A stretch of DNA of 64,000 nt from Knoxdaviesia capensis (GCA_001510575.1 LNGK01000010.1:1651111-1715110), one strand, 5' to 3'. Positions 1 through 11,311 are shown, counted from the first letter of the stretch. Program-made: numbers and translations. Notes: generated by a model not told the origin, from the letters alone.

Positions 1-1587
1 CCGGTCTGCCACTCACAACCGATCGTGCGATGTGTGTGTGTTCTGGAAGCGGGAGAAGAGTGCTCTAGAAGGGTTAGACTGAACCCCCCCCAAAAAACGA
101 AAAAGCGGGAATAGCAGAATCCTCCCGAGATGCGGGAGGGAGGAGAGAACACACGCACAAAGGAAGTGCAGCAAGGGTTGGGTGTCTTGTGTCATCAAGA
201 GCTGGCGGTGACCAGAACCGAAGAGAGAAAGAAAGGAAATCAAAAGCGCTCCTATAGGCATCGGTTCCGCGGCTTGGAAGGAAACAAGAAAGAAAGAAAG
301 CTGGTGGCCTTGATTACTTGGGGGAGGGGGCGTGTGGGTGTGGGTGTGTTTGGGTAGAGGAGATTAGGCGCGGTACGACACTGCTCTGCTCGGGGAAGTC
401 GGGAGAGAAAGAGAGAAAAAGTGATGATGGGCGGTGATGCTGGGTTGACGTTGGAGGTTGGCGCCGGAGATGCGGTCGGCGGCGGTGAGATTTGCTTAAC
501 TGGGGGGTGTGATTTAATGATCTGGGGAAGGGAATGGACATGAACGTGTTTATCCTCATTTGGGTTTCTCTCCTTCTGTCTTTCTCTCTCTCTGTCTCTC
601 TTGCTGTACGTCTCATTTTTGGTGATACCCGAGTGTATGTAGTCGATATCGGTGACACAGGCAGAAAGACACATCCCCCAGCCTAGACTGAGAACGCTCT
701 AGTTGAGGCTCTTCCTACCCACGGCTTTTGGCGATCAGGTTAGCTAGCTGTATGGACGCTACAAAAACTCCCCGACCGGGATATAGGCAAGATACAGTGG
801 TGGTCACTGGACTAGTTAGTTCTTCTCATAAGATCTCATAAGAAGGGCAGCAAGCCTCCTTCGCTTGGGCTTCCGTTGTTTTCTGCCGATGGTCCACATA
901 TTTCCCCAGATAAATGGATGGGTGAGGGGAAAGGGGGGCGTGTCACCAACACACCCTGCTTGTTGATGATGATGCTTCATGATTTGCACTGCTACTGCAA
1001 CTCACCTCTTCGTGTTCATCTCCCAAGTTTTCGAGGGAGGCAAAGAAAAAGAGAAAGAAAAAAAAAGGAATGCTCCCCTCCTGGTCCAGTCCCTTGTCCA
1101 GAGCTTCCATCGTGACAAGTGCGGAAAGCTGGGCTGGCCTCGCCGACCTTCACGCACATGCACACACACAAACACACACCCCCCGGGCGGATCCAGAGCC
1201 AGAAAACACCATCGAAGCGACAACAACGAAAAGTCCGGGGAAAGGCAAAAAGAGAGAGTAAAAAAGGGTATTGGAGGACCAGGGAGGGAGAGACTCCATC
1301 TTGAAGCTGCATGTGCAAGCTTAAGTGGAACGGGGGAGGGCGAGCTCTAGTTGGCAGAGCTCTCTCTCTTTCTCTACTCTCTCTCTCTCGTCCGTGTATA
1401 TAAGGACCGGCGAGAGCCCTCGACTTTTTCTGTGCTACGGCTGCTTGTGTCTTGCTTTCTGTCTCCTTGTGCTCTTCCCCCTCTCCTGTCTGTGGCTTTG
1501 GCTTTTCCTCTCTCCATAGCCAGTGTTCTTTCTTCCTTGACAACTCCCCCTTATCCCAGACACAAGCCAGAAAGAAACCCACCCAAG
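1..1587. other. Upstream intergenic region of the sugar transporter
   Basis: I see no convincing gene here. The open frames are short, overlap one another on both strands, and follow simple G/A-rich or C/T-rich sequence. The last 250 bases are strongly pyrimidine-rich (CT tracts around 1360-1390 and 1440-1520), typical of a fungal core promoter and 5' leader. Confidence 0.6.
1397..1403 (+). promoter_or_regulatory. TATA box of the sugar transporter gene
   Basis: A perfect TATATAA lies about 185 bases upstream of the transporter ATG. It follows a CT repeat and precedes a CT-rich leader. The position fits a fungal core promoter, but the transcription start is not visible in the sequence. Confidence 0.5.
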
Positions 1588-3625
1588 ATGGCGCGTCTCC
1601 CCAAGATCAGTGAGTTTCTTCGAACCCGTCCAACCATCTAGCCCCCCCTAAAAAAGTTCATCTATCCAGAACCGCCAAAGTCCTGACCTGTCCCTCTTTT
1701 CTCCTGCACAGCAAACACGTACTTCGTGGCCCTCGTGGCCACCGTCGGCGGCATGCTGTTCGGCTTCGACATCTCGTCCATGTCGGCCATCGTCATCACC
1801 GACCAGTACATCGACTACTTCGACAACCCGAGCGGCGTCATCCAGGGCGCCATCGGCTCGGCGCTGGCCGCCGGCTCCGTGCTCGGCAGCTTGATGGCCG
1901 GCCCCGTGTCGGATCGCTGGGGCCGCCGCGACAGCATCTTCTTCGCCTGTCTGTGGTGGCTCGCCGGAACCGCCGTGCAGGTCGCCACCACCGGCTTCGG
2001 CTCGCTGATTGCCGGCCGCGTGCTCAACGGTGTCTGCGTCGGCATCACCTCGTCGCAGGTGCCTGTGTACCTTGCTGAGATTGCCAAGAGAGTATGTACA
2101 CCACACATACAAGTCCGGCTTCACTAGCTGAGGGCTCTCTTCTTCTTTGATTTTTCTCTTCTCTTCTTTTTTTTTTCTTCTTCTTTTTTTCTCTCAAAAA
2201 AGGGCCATAAGCTAACACGTCACCCCCCCTCCCCCTCCAGGAACGCCGTGGCCGTATCATCATCATCCAGCAGCTCGCCATCGAATGGGGCATTCTCATC
2301 ATGTACTTCATCGGCTACGGCTGCTCGTTCATCGCCGGCACCGCCTCGTTCCGGACCGCCTGGGGCACGCAGTTCATCCCGTGCGTGCTCCTGATGGTCG
2401 GTCTGCCGTTCCTGCCGCGGTCGCCGCGTTGGTTGGCCAAGGTCGGCCGTGACCACGAGGCCGTGCAGACGCTCGCCGACATCCAGGCCGGCGGCAACCG
2501 CGACGATCCGCTGGTCATTGCCGAGTGGGAGGAGATCAGCACTGTGCTCGCTGCCGAGCGCGAGTCCGCCCGCGGCTGGCGCAAGTTCTTCAAGAACGGC
2601 ATGTGGCGCCGCACGCTCGCCGGTACCTCGGTGCAGGCGTGGCAGCAGATGTCCGGAGCCAACGTCATCGTGTACTACATCAGTGAGTAGTTGTCTCCCC
2701 CCCCCCTCACCCCTTGTATACTTCCGTCCGTCCAGGCGTGTGTGGTCTGCGGTACTGACAAACTCGCTTTTCTCTTGCGGCATCTAGCCTATGTCTTCCA
2801 GATGGCCGGTCTTGAGAAGAACACCAACCTGATTGCCTCGGGCGTGCAGTACGCCGTGTTCATCCTGTTCACGACGATCATGTTCTTCTTCATCGACACC
2901 ACCGGGCGCCGGCCGCTGCTGATCTACGGCGCGCTGGCGATGAGCGTGTGCCACTTCATCGTGGCGGCCATGCTGGGCGCGTACGGCGAGTCGGTGCCGG
3001 ACGGCGTCGGCGGCAACGCCAACGTGGTCATCCGCGTGTCGGGCGTGCCGTCGCACGTGGTCATTGCCTTCAGCTACATGCTGATCATCGTGTACGCGCT
3101 GACGCTCGCCCCCGTGGCGTGGATCTACGCCGCCGAGGTGTGGTCGCTGGGCACGCGCGCCACCGGCATGGCCATGGCCGCGGTGGCCAACTGGCTGTTC
3201 AACTTTGCGCTCGGCATGTTCACCCCGCCGGCGTTCCGCAACATCACCTACCGCACCTTCATCATCTTCGGCGTGCTCTGCATCGGTGCGGCCGCGCAGG
3301 CCTTCTTGACCTGTAAGTTCTCCTCACCCTTCACCCACACTTCTTCCTCTCTCTGTTCTTTTACCTTTCCCCCCCGCAAAGCCTTCCATGGATCTCTTCC
3401 CACTGACACCATCATCTCTCGACCCAAACAACAGACCCCGAGACCTGCGGCAAGACCATCGAGGAAATCGAGGGCCTGTTCGCCAACGGCGCCAAGCCGG
3501 CGTGGAAGACCCGCAAGGGCGAGTCGCGCCTGGACGCCGAGATCCAGGCCGTCATCGACCGCAAGGTGCTCGACGACCACGACGAGAAGCCGTCGGCCAC
3601 CGTCGAGGAGAAGGTCGCCATATAA
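1588..3625 (+). CDS. MFS sugar (hexose-type) transporter
   Basis: Five exons: 1588-1609, 1712-2091, 2241-2682, 2788-3312 and 3435-3625, giving 519 residues. All introns are GT-AG and the phases close exactly. The protein is a 12-helix plasma-membrane transporter of the sugar porter family (TC 2.A.1.1). Visible signatures are a GGMLFGFD helix-1 motif (about residues 20-27), SDRWGRR (about 74-80) after helix 2, the YLAEIAKRERRGR loop, SPRWL before the central loop, QQMSGANVIVYY in helix 7, TTGRRPLL, a YAAEVWSLGTRATG segment, and the PETCGKTIEEIE tail after helix 12. The usual PESPRWL reads LPRSPRWL here, so the acidic residue is replaced by Arg. Substrate cannot be read from sequence; hexose or pentose is the family expectation. 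Length is normal for the family, with TATA and CT-rich leader upstream. Confidence 0.95.
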
Positions 3626-5079
3626 AGAACCAAAAGAATGATAGCACCACAGCATCATCAACAAGAAAAGACGGTGTGTGTGTGTGTGGCATCCTGTTTT
3701 CTTTCTTTGCTTTTTCGGAAAGCGGTCGGTCCGGCTCGGTTTGGATATATACGTGTATATGCTTGTTGAGAGGATTATGATACAATGTCCCCCGTGGAAG
3801 TTGGGCTGGTGTGGCCAAGTGATTGGATGGATTAACCTGGCTGGCAAACGCCGAATGTCGGTGGCTGCTCCCGGGCTCCCGCATCATGGGGTTCTCACCG
3901 CCCCGCTCCCGGGTTCTTTTTCGGTTTGTTCTTGGGCAGTTTCGCCTAAGAGTTTTTAGTTAGTTGGCACGATTCCCCGTTGATATATACCATGAAGATA
4001 ATTGCAATTGCATCTATATATATGAGTATTTTCTTTTGGCTTTCTTCGTAGATACTGTTGTGTATACTCCGGCTGATCGCCAATGAGCTGGGGTCTCCGC
4101 GGGCTTTGATATGGTGGAGCCTAGATATGCAGCTAGTAATCCCGTTCGACAGCTCACCAGAACAAACGAGTCACTCCGGCATGTTGAACATGTTTGCAGC
4201 ATGTAAACCGAAAGGCGTGGGCGCAGATCTGCAGCAAATGGGTGCCAATCTGACTGGCACTGCGTTTTGGAGGGACATGAAAACGGCTACTTCAACCACC
4301 CCGCCAAATGTGCGCACCGCGACAAGTACCGGCCGCCTCCCAGCAATCACCGCCAGACTCTGCCCCACGAGGGTGACCGTCCCCCCCAAAAATGCGTCAT
4401 AGTCATTGGACTCACACTCTCAGTGGCCATTTTCTCGTCGTTCAGTGGGGGCTCGTTAACTTTGGCGAGCGCCCGTGCTTTGTGCCTGAACAGGCGAAAC
4501 GAAACACTCGCACGCAAACTGGCACGCCGCCGCTGTAGAAAAAAGAGGGAAAAAAAGGGAAAAAAAGAAAATTGGGTGGCGGCCAAAGGAAAACGTGTTT
4601 TGGCAGGCACGACCCAATGGCGGGGGATTCCGTCCACCCCTCCCCCTCCGAACTTCGGCCCCCGCTAACGCAAGAAACTTGACGATAATTTTTTTTTTCC
4701 AACGTTGATTCTCTTGTTCTTTTAATCTATAGTGACGACATAGATTCATTTGCCCCCCGTTCTTGCACACATACATACAGCACTATGTGCATTTTCTCTC
4801 TTCTCTCTCCAATCTTCAACTGTATTGTCTTTTAGAGTGCCAATCTGTGTTTTCTCTGCCATCGTGGCATTTTGCTGTCTCTCTTGCCCGCGGCCTGAAT
4901 AAGTAACATTCGCACACCCTCTTGTCCCAACTTTCAACTTTCGGTGTGAAGCGACACGACATCTCCAAGAACCGTACCTGCATATATTTCACTCTCCATA
5001 GGGCGTGAAGCTGTCATCCGCCCGTTCGGCAGCTGTCCAGACCTCCTGCGCACTGCGACTCGGCTGTGTGTACGTCCGT

Positions 5080-5086
5080 TGACTCA
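5080..5086 (+). promoter_or_regulatory. Gcn4/CPC1 (general amino acid control) box upstream of HIS1
   Basis: A perfect TGACTCA lies about 165 bases upstream of the HIS1 start codon. This is the binding consensus of the bZIP activator Gcn4 in yeast, called CPC1 or CpcA in filamentous fungi, which induces amino-acid biosynthesis genes on starvation. Its place in front of a histidine gene makes function likely. Binding is inferred. Confidence 0.65.
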
Positions 5087-5198
5087 CCAGTCCCCGGACC
5101 TCATCCCGACCCGCACCGCACATCGTGAGCCGGCCGCTTCCTCCTGCGAGGAACTGACAAAGACCGCTTCATCCAATTGAATTTACCTATATACTACT

Positions 5199-5212
5199 TA
5201 TATATATATATA
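5199..5212 (+). promoter_or_regulatory. TA-rich TATA-like tract of the HIS1 promoter
   Basis: An alternating TA tract lies about 40-50 bases before the HIS1 ATG. It could be the core promoter TATA element or an AT-rich nucleosome-free stretch. Its closeness to the ATG would imply a very short leader. Confidence 0.3.
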
Positions 5213-5250
5213 CACGTCTGAGCTGCGCAAGCTTCACACTTCTCGTCACA

Positions 5251-6528
5251 ATGGATCTCGTCAACCAGTGAGTGCTTGTTTTCCCCCTCCAAACTCGACA
5301 TTGTGCAGACAAACAGCAAACCCATTGCCGCCATGTCTTTCCGGAAGTGTGACTGTCGCGGAGCGCTAATCCTTGCCCAAAGCCTCGAGGGCCGTCTGCT
5401 GTTTGCTGTCCCTAAGAGTAAGTTCCTACCCCTTCCTTTGACAACTTGGAACTCCAGGGACCCCAATGCCCCCCACGACCTTGCCGAACATGCCTAACTA
5501 ACCCGCTTCCCCTGTCTCCAGAGGGCCGCCTGAACCAAGCCGCGCTGAACCTCCTTGAGGGCGCCGACATCCAATTCCGCCGCGAAAACCGCCTCGACAT
5601 TGCGCTGGTCAAGAACCTGAACATCGCCCTGATCTTCCTCCCCGCCGCCGACATCCCCACCTTCGTCAGCGAGGGCCGCGTCGACCTCGGCATCACCGGC
5701 CTCGACCAGGTCGACGAGCACGACGCCGGCCTGCGCGCCGTCCACCGCGCCGCCGCCTCGGGCTGGGAGATGGTCATGCCGCTCGGCTTCGGCAACTGCA
5801 AGCTGGAGGTCCAGGTGCCGGTCAAGGGGCCCTACCGCACCGCCGCCGACCTGGTCGGCAAGACGCTCGCCACCAGCTTCGTTCACCTGTCCCGCGAGTT
5901 CTTCGCCCGCTTGGAGGGGGTAACCCCGGATGATGTGCTCAAGACCAAGTTCATTGAGCTGAGCGGAAGTGTCGAGGCTGCCTGCGCATTGGGTGTTGCT
6001 GACGGTGTGGTTGATCTTGTTGGTACGTGAAAGACCCCCTCTGCTATATACCCCACCCCCTTTGTCCCATACCCCCNNNNNNNNNNCCCCCCCCCCCCCC
6101 CCCCTATATGACAGTACACCCTATACAAAACGTCTAACCTTTTTTTTTTTTCAATAGAGTCCGGAGAGACAATGAAGGCTGCCGGCCTGATGGCCATCGA
6201 CACCGTGGCCGACACCCACGCCGTGCTAATCAAGTCACGCACCCCTTCGGACCCGAAGCTCGTCGAGCTGATCGCCTCGCGTATCCGCGGCGTCATCACT
6301 GCACAGAAGTACGTGCTGTGCCAGTACAACATTGAGCGGCGGCAGCTGGACGCAGCCCGCGTCATCACCCCCGGAAAGCGGGCGCCGACCATCACCACGC
6401 TGGACGAGGAGGGCTGGATCTCCGTCAGCGTCATGGTTGAGAAGAAGATCATTGCTGTTACCCTGGACCAGCTGACTGAGGTTGGTGCCCACGATATCCT
6501 GGTGCTGGATATCCACAACACCCGGTGA
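5251..6528 (+). CDS. HIS1: ATP phosphoribosyltransferase (histidine biosynthesis, step 1)
   Basis: Exons 5251-5267, 5383-5417, 5522-6022 and 6158-6528 give 307 residues, close to the length of yeast His1. The enzyme condenses ATP with PRPP to phosphoribosyl-ATP, the committed and histidine-inhibited step. The N-terminus MDLVNHLEGRLLFAVPKKGR is what fungal His1 proteins show and fixes the very short first exon. The catalytic domain includes RRENRLDIAL, LPAADIPTFV and VDLGITGLDQV. The PRPP-loop region contains ELSGSVEAAC and VVDLVESGETMKAAGL. The tail from about residue 220 (RIRGVITAQKYVL to the end) is the ACT-like regulatory domain of the long-form enzyme. Intron 1 has a CTAAT branch site near 5366 and ends at AAG 5382; an earlier in-frame acceptor at 5316 also exists. 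Intron 3 contains an assembly gap. A TGACTCA box lies upstream. Confidence 0.97.
6077..6086. other. HIS1: Assembly gap (10 N) inside HIS1 intron 3
   Basis: Ten N are followed by a long C homopolymer. The gap lies in the intron between 6022 and 6158, so the protein is unaffected, but the true intron length is unknown. Confidence 0.95.
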
Positions 6529-7640
6529 GCTGGTGCATCGTCTTTTGGGCTTTATATAGTTGGTTCTTGGCATGTTGAACTGGTCTTCTTTTGGATTCTT
6601 ATATACATCTGTCTTCTTCCTTCACACTCTTACCCCTTTCCACCTCCCCTTTACCCCTTTTTTCTCCACCATAAAGCATCTTTCGGATCTGGACTCTCTA
6701 CATACCACTTAGGCTAGGACACTCCTCTAGGTTCTGGCCTATACTCACCCTTATTATATTTCTTTTCTTTATAACGGGACCATCACACGGAAAAACAAAA
6801 AGGGGTCAACCCCAACCCTCAACCACTACATCTATTCAACATACCAAAAAAGGGGGGACTGGACAATGATATGATGATATCTGGGCTTTTTCTTATGCTA
6901 TTCTTTCCTATTTCTGCGTCTGTACTACATGAATGGCATACTAAAAGTGAAGGAAGGGCTGGTTGATATGAAATAATATGGAAATACCTTCTTTTCTTGG
7001 GAGTGTCTGAGGGCTTATGTGATTTTGATCGTGGACACTCTGCTCATGAATCTATCTGAAGATACCTAACTGGAAATCCTATCTTCACGTGAGTTCACTG
7101 AAGCAGCTTATGTCATTTTGATCGTGAGTATTTTGAACGTGAATATCATGATTCTCTGTAAGTACGCACACCGCCTATGTGTACTGAATTATCTCTGTGA
7201 TCGTGATACTGCCCACTGATCAAATAAATAAATCAACAAAAAAACATATAGACGTGGTGCACAATCACCCAATTTCTTATCGTTATCGGAGAGTATAAAA
7301 GAATGCCTTCGTTCCCGGTTCCCTTGGACTTTTTTCTTCCCTCTTTCATCCTCCTTTCTTCCCCACTCACGCCTCTGTTCCCACAACGATCAATAGTCAC
7401 AACCAACGACTTACTCTTCTTCCACAATCTATTATCATACAAGCATTCTTTCATTTTCTTTTACCCCTTTTCATTATAATATTATTATATTATTATAATA
7501 TTATTATTATGTTACCTTATATCACGAACATCATCACAACTTATATATCATCCATTGTTGTGTAAGTTGTTAATGATATCCCACCTACCCATATCGTTAT
7601 ACGATCTTAAGCATCTTCGAAAGTACCTTCGGTTTTGCTC
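6529..7640. other. AT-rich intergenic region downstream of HIS1
   Basis: No gene is visible. The region is AT-rich, with TA/TTA runs at about 7475-7515. It contains two copies of an ATTTTGATCGTG-containing segment 93 bases apart (7021 and 7114). It marks the left border of a GC-rich island. Confidence 0.5.
7021..7140. repeat. Degenerate 93-base direct repeat
   Basis: ATTTTGATCGTG, preceded by GCTTATGT, occurs at 7021 and again at 7114, in similar AT-rich context. Only the cores match well, so this is an old or partial duplication. Confidence 0.4.
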
Positions 7641-8332
7641 AATATGATACGATAGTACTGGCATACCCTGGATAACTCATGGCGAAAACGGCTAAGGTCC
7701 TGTGCCGGCCGGCCCGGCCCCGCAATTTGGGGTAGGGTTCGGTTCCGTGCCGAGAGGGGCCATGAGCGGGTCCAGCCGGTACATGGTGGACACCGGAATC
7801 TATTCCTCCACTACAAGTTGAATGGTTATTCAACCAGCCACAGGCAAGTCACTTCATCCACTCCAACTTTCTCCTCAGATTTTCTTTTTTGTAGATGTGC
7901 TAACTATTGCCATAGACTCCGAGCTTGCTCAGTTGCTCGAAAATGTCGGGCCCTCCGATTCGACTGACAGCTCAGTCTCGGACGGAATCTTGGACTACAT
8001 GAGCGGCGGCCTGGGCCGTGTCCATAGATTCCCGGTCTGGGACTCCACAGGCAGGCCTGCTAGCAGGTCTTGCTGGGGAGGTCTCATGGAACGACCAGAC
8101 TCTGTCTTCACGAGCTGCCTGAGCCCATCCGCCCATCACAATGGAATCGGAACTGGCTTTGGGATGACTTGCCCGGCCTTAGGGCTCGTGTGTGGTGGGC
8201 TTCTTCCCGCTAACATGGCCACCCCTCTGCATTTTGGCCGTCCTCCGCCGCGTGCATCCCTTAGGGGGTGCTGGAGGAGACTGGGTGCCGGTCCTCCCCT
8301 CGCCTTGGTTCCAGCAGGCTCTCCCACTACAG

Positions 8333-8910
8333 ACATACGGAGTCCCCGAAGATATCATCGTTGATCTTTCCGTCGAAGTGATACACACTCAAGCTAACTC
8401 GGGCTTGAAATTGCACGGACATTACGGCGTGGAAGAGTTCTGGATGCTGGCCAAAAGTGTCACCTTGTATCTACCCAGCCACTGGTTGTTTGACAGCCTC
8501 GTTCCGAAATTTGGAACCCCCCCTCCTCTCTTCCCTCTACGCGACTTATCAACTTTGGCGTCGGCAGTGGGTCTTGGTATGTTCTCCTTTTTCCTTTTTA
8601 CAGCCCCTTTTCCTCTATACCATGACGACCATTCATGAATCTCAGCCCGGGCCTTTTGTGTTTGTCAGATTTATCCTCCCATTTGACCAGAACATAGAAC
8701 TGACTGATACGCTGTGTTTCTTCTAGACCCGGCTATAGAACTTTGCCATTGTGGCACTACATCCTTCGGAGAATTGTATTCCAGCACCAGCCCCCATTAC
8801 GACAGCGCAAGTCGACGCGAACGCATTACCGGGTTAGAGAGATCTCCCTACCGGTGGCTGCTCTGTGGCGGTATTACAATGAGGAGGTGTGTATCCACTG
8901 AGCAAAGACC
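8333..8910 (+). other. Coding-like segment, possible remnant or unrecognised gene
   Basis: Two pieces look protein-like. Around 8530-8570 a frame reads SSLYATYQLWRRQ, followed by GTGGGT as a possible donor. After a TTCTAG acceptor near 8727, a frame from 8729 reads GYRTLPLWHYILRRIVFQHQ, continues through REISLPVAALWRYYNEEV, and stops near 8908. Joining donor and acceptor keeps phase. Upstream, GVPEDIIVDLSVEVIHTQ lies in a different frame, so either another intron or a frameshift is needed. I do not recognise the protein and cannot place its start. Confidence 0.25.
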
Positions 8911-8985
8911 ACGAGCCTTATCTTCACCGGGCCCCCTACGGGGGTCCAGTGCGGATGGCTCGGCGGTGTCCTTTTGTCGGTCCCA

Positions 8986-9013
8986 CCTCCCATGTGCCTG
9001 GGCACATGGGAGG
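8986..9013. repeat. Perfect 13-bp inverted repeat with 2-base loop
   Basis: Arm 8986-8998 (CCTCCCATGTGCC) and arm 9001-9013 (GGCACATGGGAGG) are exact complements around TG. It could form a cruciform in DNA or a hairpin in RNA. Confidence 0.8.
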
Positions 9014-9408
9014 GAAGAAGTGCCACTGGCTCTGCCGCTGTGTGCCTGGCGAGGACCTCAAAAAGTCCGAAGCCCTCGAGCCATGGCGGCCGCTTTCTAT
9101 AGGTCTTCCCGATGTTGACGGGGCCCGCGGCGAGTTCCCCTGTTCAGGGAATGTCTTCCTTCGCGGGGAGCCATGAGCGACTGGTCCGGTGCTGCGCATG
9201 CTCCAGGGTGGGGTGGCCTGATTGAGGTCGCTCCGCCCTGTCGACGCACCCGCGCGCCCGGACAGACTGGCCAGTCGATGCTCTGGGCAAGAAAGACGGC
9301 GGGCGGATGGTGCCGTCGGCCTATTCGTCAAAGGCTCCTCCGTCGGGTTTTCTGTCATGGCGGCCCTGCCTGTGTCCGGTGTGACGATGGCCCAGGTAGC
9401 TTGTTGCA

Positions 9409-9655
9409 GCACAGGGCTGCCACATACGTGGTAACCCCCCGTGTTTTTGTCGTGGGCATGGAGAAAATCCTATCTGACAAGGCATCGGCCGGCTGCCCTC
9501 CGGGCTTCTGTCTGGGTGGCCGTGCCTGTGTCCGGTGAGGTAATGGCCCGCAGAGCCTGTTCGTGCATAGGGCTGCCACATACGTTGTGAAACTCCCGTG
9601 TCTGTCGTGGGCATGGAGTAATCCTCTCTGACAAGACAGCGCCCGGTTGCCCTCC
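9409..9655 (+). repeat. Tandem duplication with 156-base period
   Basis: The block GGCTGCCACATACGT, then CCCGTGT, TGTCGTGGGCATGGAG, CTGACAAG and TTGCCCTCC/CTGCCCTCC, occurs from about 9415 and again from about 9571. Copies differ by scattered substitutions and small indels, so the duplication is not recent. Confidence 0.7.
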
Positions 9656-9762
9656 TTCCTGCTTACAAGCACTAGACCGGTCAAAGACATGTTTGCCGGC
9701 TTAACGGTGCTGTCGGTGTACGAGAGGAAATCCCGTCTCTGCACGTCCGGGCGGCCTGGGCC

Positions 9763-9788
9763 GTCCGGAGTTGTCGTCAACTCCGGAC
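9763..9788. repeat. Perfect 11-bp inverted repeat with TCGT loop
   Basis: GTCCGGAGTTG (9763-9773) is complementary to CAACTCCGGAC (9778-9788). It is one of several perfect dyads in the island. Confidence 0.75.
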
Positions 9789-10705
9789 TCAACGGTCCTT
9801 CCCCTACCGCGAATGGTGGGACACCGACCGGGCCCCCTTGTGGGTCCAGCTGGACGACCACCACCACCGAAGTCGGGTGCTTACGACCCGAGTCGACCTG
9901 GCACGCGTGCTGGGAGCACGGCAGCTACAAACCTAGTATGTTCCTGGCAGCGGAGCCATCGCTCCTCAGAATCCCCCGTCATCTCGGCCGGCCACCAACG
10001 AGTCGTTGCCCACGGCTCCTGTGCGTCTTCGCACCAGACCCTCGCTGGGTGTTGTGGCCCCCCCCCCCTTTCACTGCTCGGGGCAACCCGCAGCCGTATT
10101 CCAGAGAAGCGGATATTATCACGCGACGCCTTCGTCGGACAGAGAGCGTGGGTCATGCACACTGGTGCTTGGCCCGGCGGTTCGCGGCTCAGGACTACTG
10201 AGCCATTCTCTCACTGACGGCTAAGGCACAGATGATTCCTCAATAAACGAAGGACACCAGAGATCAGCGACAACCACACGGCGCAACAGAAACGGCAGCA
10301 CGGCCAATGCAGCAAAGTCAACCGCAGCACAGAAGCAGAACCGAGGACGCAAGCAGAAGAAGCGTCCTTCGCCGGAAGAGTCGCAATCGGCTCTCTTCTA
10401 ACTTGAGAAGATAGGGATATCGGGTGCAAGATCTCCCATCGAGCCCGTGTCTCGGGAGCTCGTGTCCTCCATGCCAAGCCCCAATTAGACCACGATGCCG
10501 GTTTCTTCGCAGTCGACAGCAGTTGACCGGCTCAGAGGCTTGGAGGCCCCCACTGGTGCCGTGCACCCCAAGCCGTCCGGAGAAAGCAGTCGCGCCTCGG
10601 CAGGTCCGGCCACATCCTTGAACCCCATCTCGCACCGGGTCCCGGCAGCTTGGAGTAGCGCGGGCGAAACCTTGGTTGCGCCGCTGGGGCCTCAACCCTC
10701 CCGAC

Positions 10706-11240
10706 TCACTGCTCGGGGCAACCCTCAGCTGTCCCAAAGATACGGATATTATTACGCGACGCCTCCGTCGGGCCGAGAACGTGGGCCAGACACAGGACGG
10801 CCCGGCGGGGCGGTTCGCGGACGCCGTGATAGTGGGAGCCATCATGGCCTCGGACGACCTCCCTGTCGAAGCCGGACTCGGGAGTTCTTCAACGCCGGTG
10901 CGGGTGGACCCCCGGTTACGCGCTGCGGCCTCAACCCTCCCAACTCACTGCTCGGGGCTGCCCTCAGCTATCTCAGAGATACGGATATTATTACGCGACG
11001 CCTCCGTCGGGCAGAAAGCGTGGGCCAGAGACAGGACGGCCCGGCGGGGCGGTTCGCGGACGCCGTGACAGTGGGAGCCATCGTGGCCTCGGACGACCTC
11101 CCTATCGAAGCCGGACTCGGGGGTTTTTTCAACGCCGGTGCAGGTGGACCCCCGGTTGCGCGCCGCGCGGCTCAGCCCTCCACTATCCGCTTAGGGGGCC
11201 CACCCGCAGCCGTGTCCGATAGGTCCGGATATTATCGCGG
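10706..11240 (+). repeat. Tandem repeats of about 239-244 bases, with an earlier diverged copy near 10.1 kb
   Basis: The core ACGGATATTATTACGCGACG, followed by CCTCCGTCGGGC, starts near 10741 and 10980, 239 bases apart. The two units are nearly identical through GGACGGCCCGGCGGGGCGG, CGGACGACCTCCCT, GAAGCCGGACTCGGG and AACGCCGGTGC. A diverged third core lies near 11224, and an older relative near 10108 reads GCGGATATTATCACGCGACG. All copies have the same orientation. No known repeat family is recognised. Confidence 0.75.
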
Positions 11241-11299
11241 CCATCCAGCTTCGTGGCCAGGAAAGATGCTAAAGGTTCCAGCCTCCGGGCGGCCTCAGG

Positions 11300-11311
11300 G
11301 CATTTAAATGC
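11300..11311. repeat. 12-bp palindrome, upstream member of a paired stem-loop
   Basis: GCATTTAAATGC is a perfect palindrome, extended by partly complementary flanks (CTCAGG / TCCGAG). It is followed by TCCGAGTGCGCCGC, which is nearly repeated after the second stem-loop at 11435. Confidence 0.7.

Larger units (their letters stand above)
3626..5250. other. Intergenic region between the transporter and HIS1
   Basis: It contains the transporter 3' region, where a short GT run starts near 3673, and the HIS1 promoter. No open frame here has coding character. The part near HIS1 holds a TGACTCA box and a TATA-rich tract. Confidence 0.6.

Noticed and set aside
10495..11307. 270-residue open frame in the GC-rich island
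   Set aside because: It consists largely of the tandem repeats; openness is due to high GC and a repeat period divisible in frame only by chance. No protein family recognised.
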